The notes under the pieces were generated by a model, which was not told the DNA's origin, did not search any database, and saw only the letters and a list, made by a program, of their open reading frames with translations. A stretch of DNA of 5,123 nt from Syntrophomonadaceae bacterium. GTDB lineage: Bacteria > Bacillota_D > Dethiobacteria > DTU022. The translations under genes were made by a program, and so were the position numbers. The stretch is from the NCBI GenBank assembly GCA_003551865.1, contig PUNU01000124.1:1-5123 (forward strand). The letters are read 5' to 3'. Shown one piece after another: positions 5,072 through 5,123 of the stretch (its first letter is position 1; the number at the start of each line of letters is the position of its first letter).

Positions 5072-5123
5072 TCTTTAATCTCCATATAATTCCCAATGAA
5101 ACACCGGTAACTCTTGCCAGCTG
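5064..5123 (-). CDS. C-terminal tail of a helix-turn-helix protein, possibly a REP-associated transposase (partial)
   Basis: An open frame enters from the right edge and gives 19 residues ending QLARVTGVSLGIIWRLKKV, then TAG at 5066-5064 inside REP copy 3. The pattern (QLARVTGVS, then hydrophobic and basic residues) reads as a helix-turn-helix recognition unit. It resembles, from memory, the C-terminal tails of clostridial REP-associated tyrosine (Y1/RAYT) transposases. Finding such a tail directly against a REP copy supports that idea. The stretch is too short to prove coding or family; an ordinary DNA-binding regulator is the main alternative. Most of the gene lies outside the window. Confidence 0.45.
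   Translation of the reverse strand, partial: QLARVTGVSLGIIWRLKKV

Overview
The window (5,123 bases, moderate GC) looks like a chromosomal stretch of a Gram-positive, probably clostridial, bacterium (Desulfotomaculum/Pelotomaculum-like). This rests on strong AGGAGG-type ribosome binding sites, good sigma-A promoters, a TTG start, a CspB-like cold-shock protein and short palindromic repeats with a GGGACGGGG-type loop. The assignment is inferred from style; no rRNA or other marker gene is present.

The left two thirds (1-3557) form an isoprenoid/lipid neighbourhood. A diacylglycerol-kinase-type lipid kinase (minus strand, cut by the window edge) is divergent from a UbiA-family membrane prenyltransferase (plus) that resembles the archaeal digeranylgeranylglyceryl-phosphate synthase branch. 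Convergent with it is a polyprenol (phytol/dolichol) kinase-like membrane protein (minus), followed by a geranylgeranyl-reductase-family flavoprotein (minus). Together they could phosphorylate a prenyl alcohol, transfer a prenyl chain to an acceptor, saturate it, and phosphorylate a lipid product. The product could be an ether-type glycerolipid, a quinone or another prenyl lipid; the sequence does not decide which. The genes have separate promoters, so this is a cluster and not one operon. The reductase has no ATG, GTG or TTG that retains its FAD motif and appears to start at ATT.

The right third (3558-5123) holds a cold-shock protein gene (plus) with a clear intrinsic terminator, and an ARH3-like ADP-ribosylglycohydrolase gene (minus). 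At the right edge are the last 19 codons of a minus-strand protein with a helix-turn-helix-like tail, possibly a REP-associated (RAYT) transposase. Three same-orientation copies of a palindromic repeat punctuate this part. Two are identical over 29 nt and one is degenerate. Two of them supply the stop codon of the neighbouring minus-strand gene.

No gap between genes exceeds 300 bases. I see no rRNA, tRNA, CRISPR array, riboswitch or complete insertion sequence.
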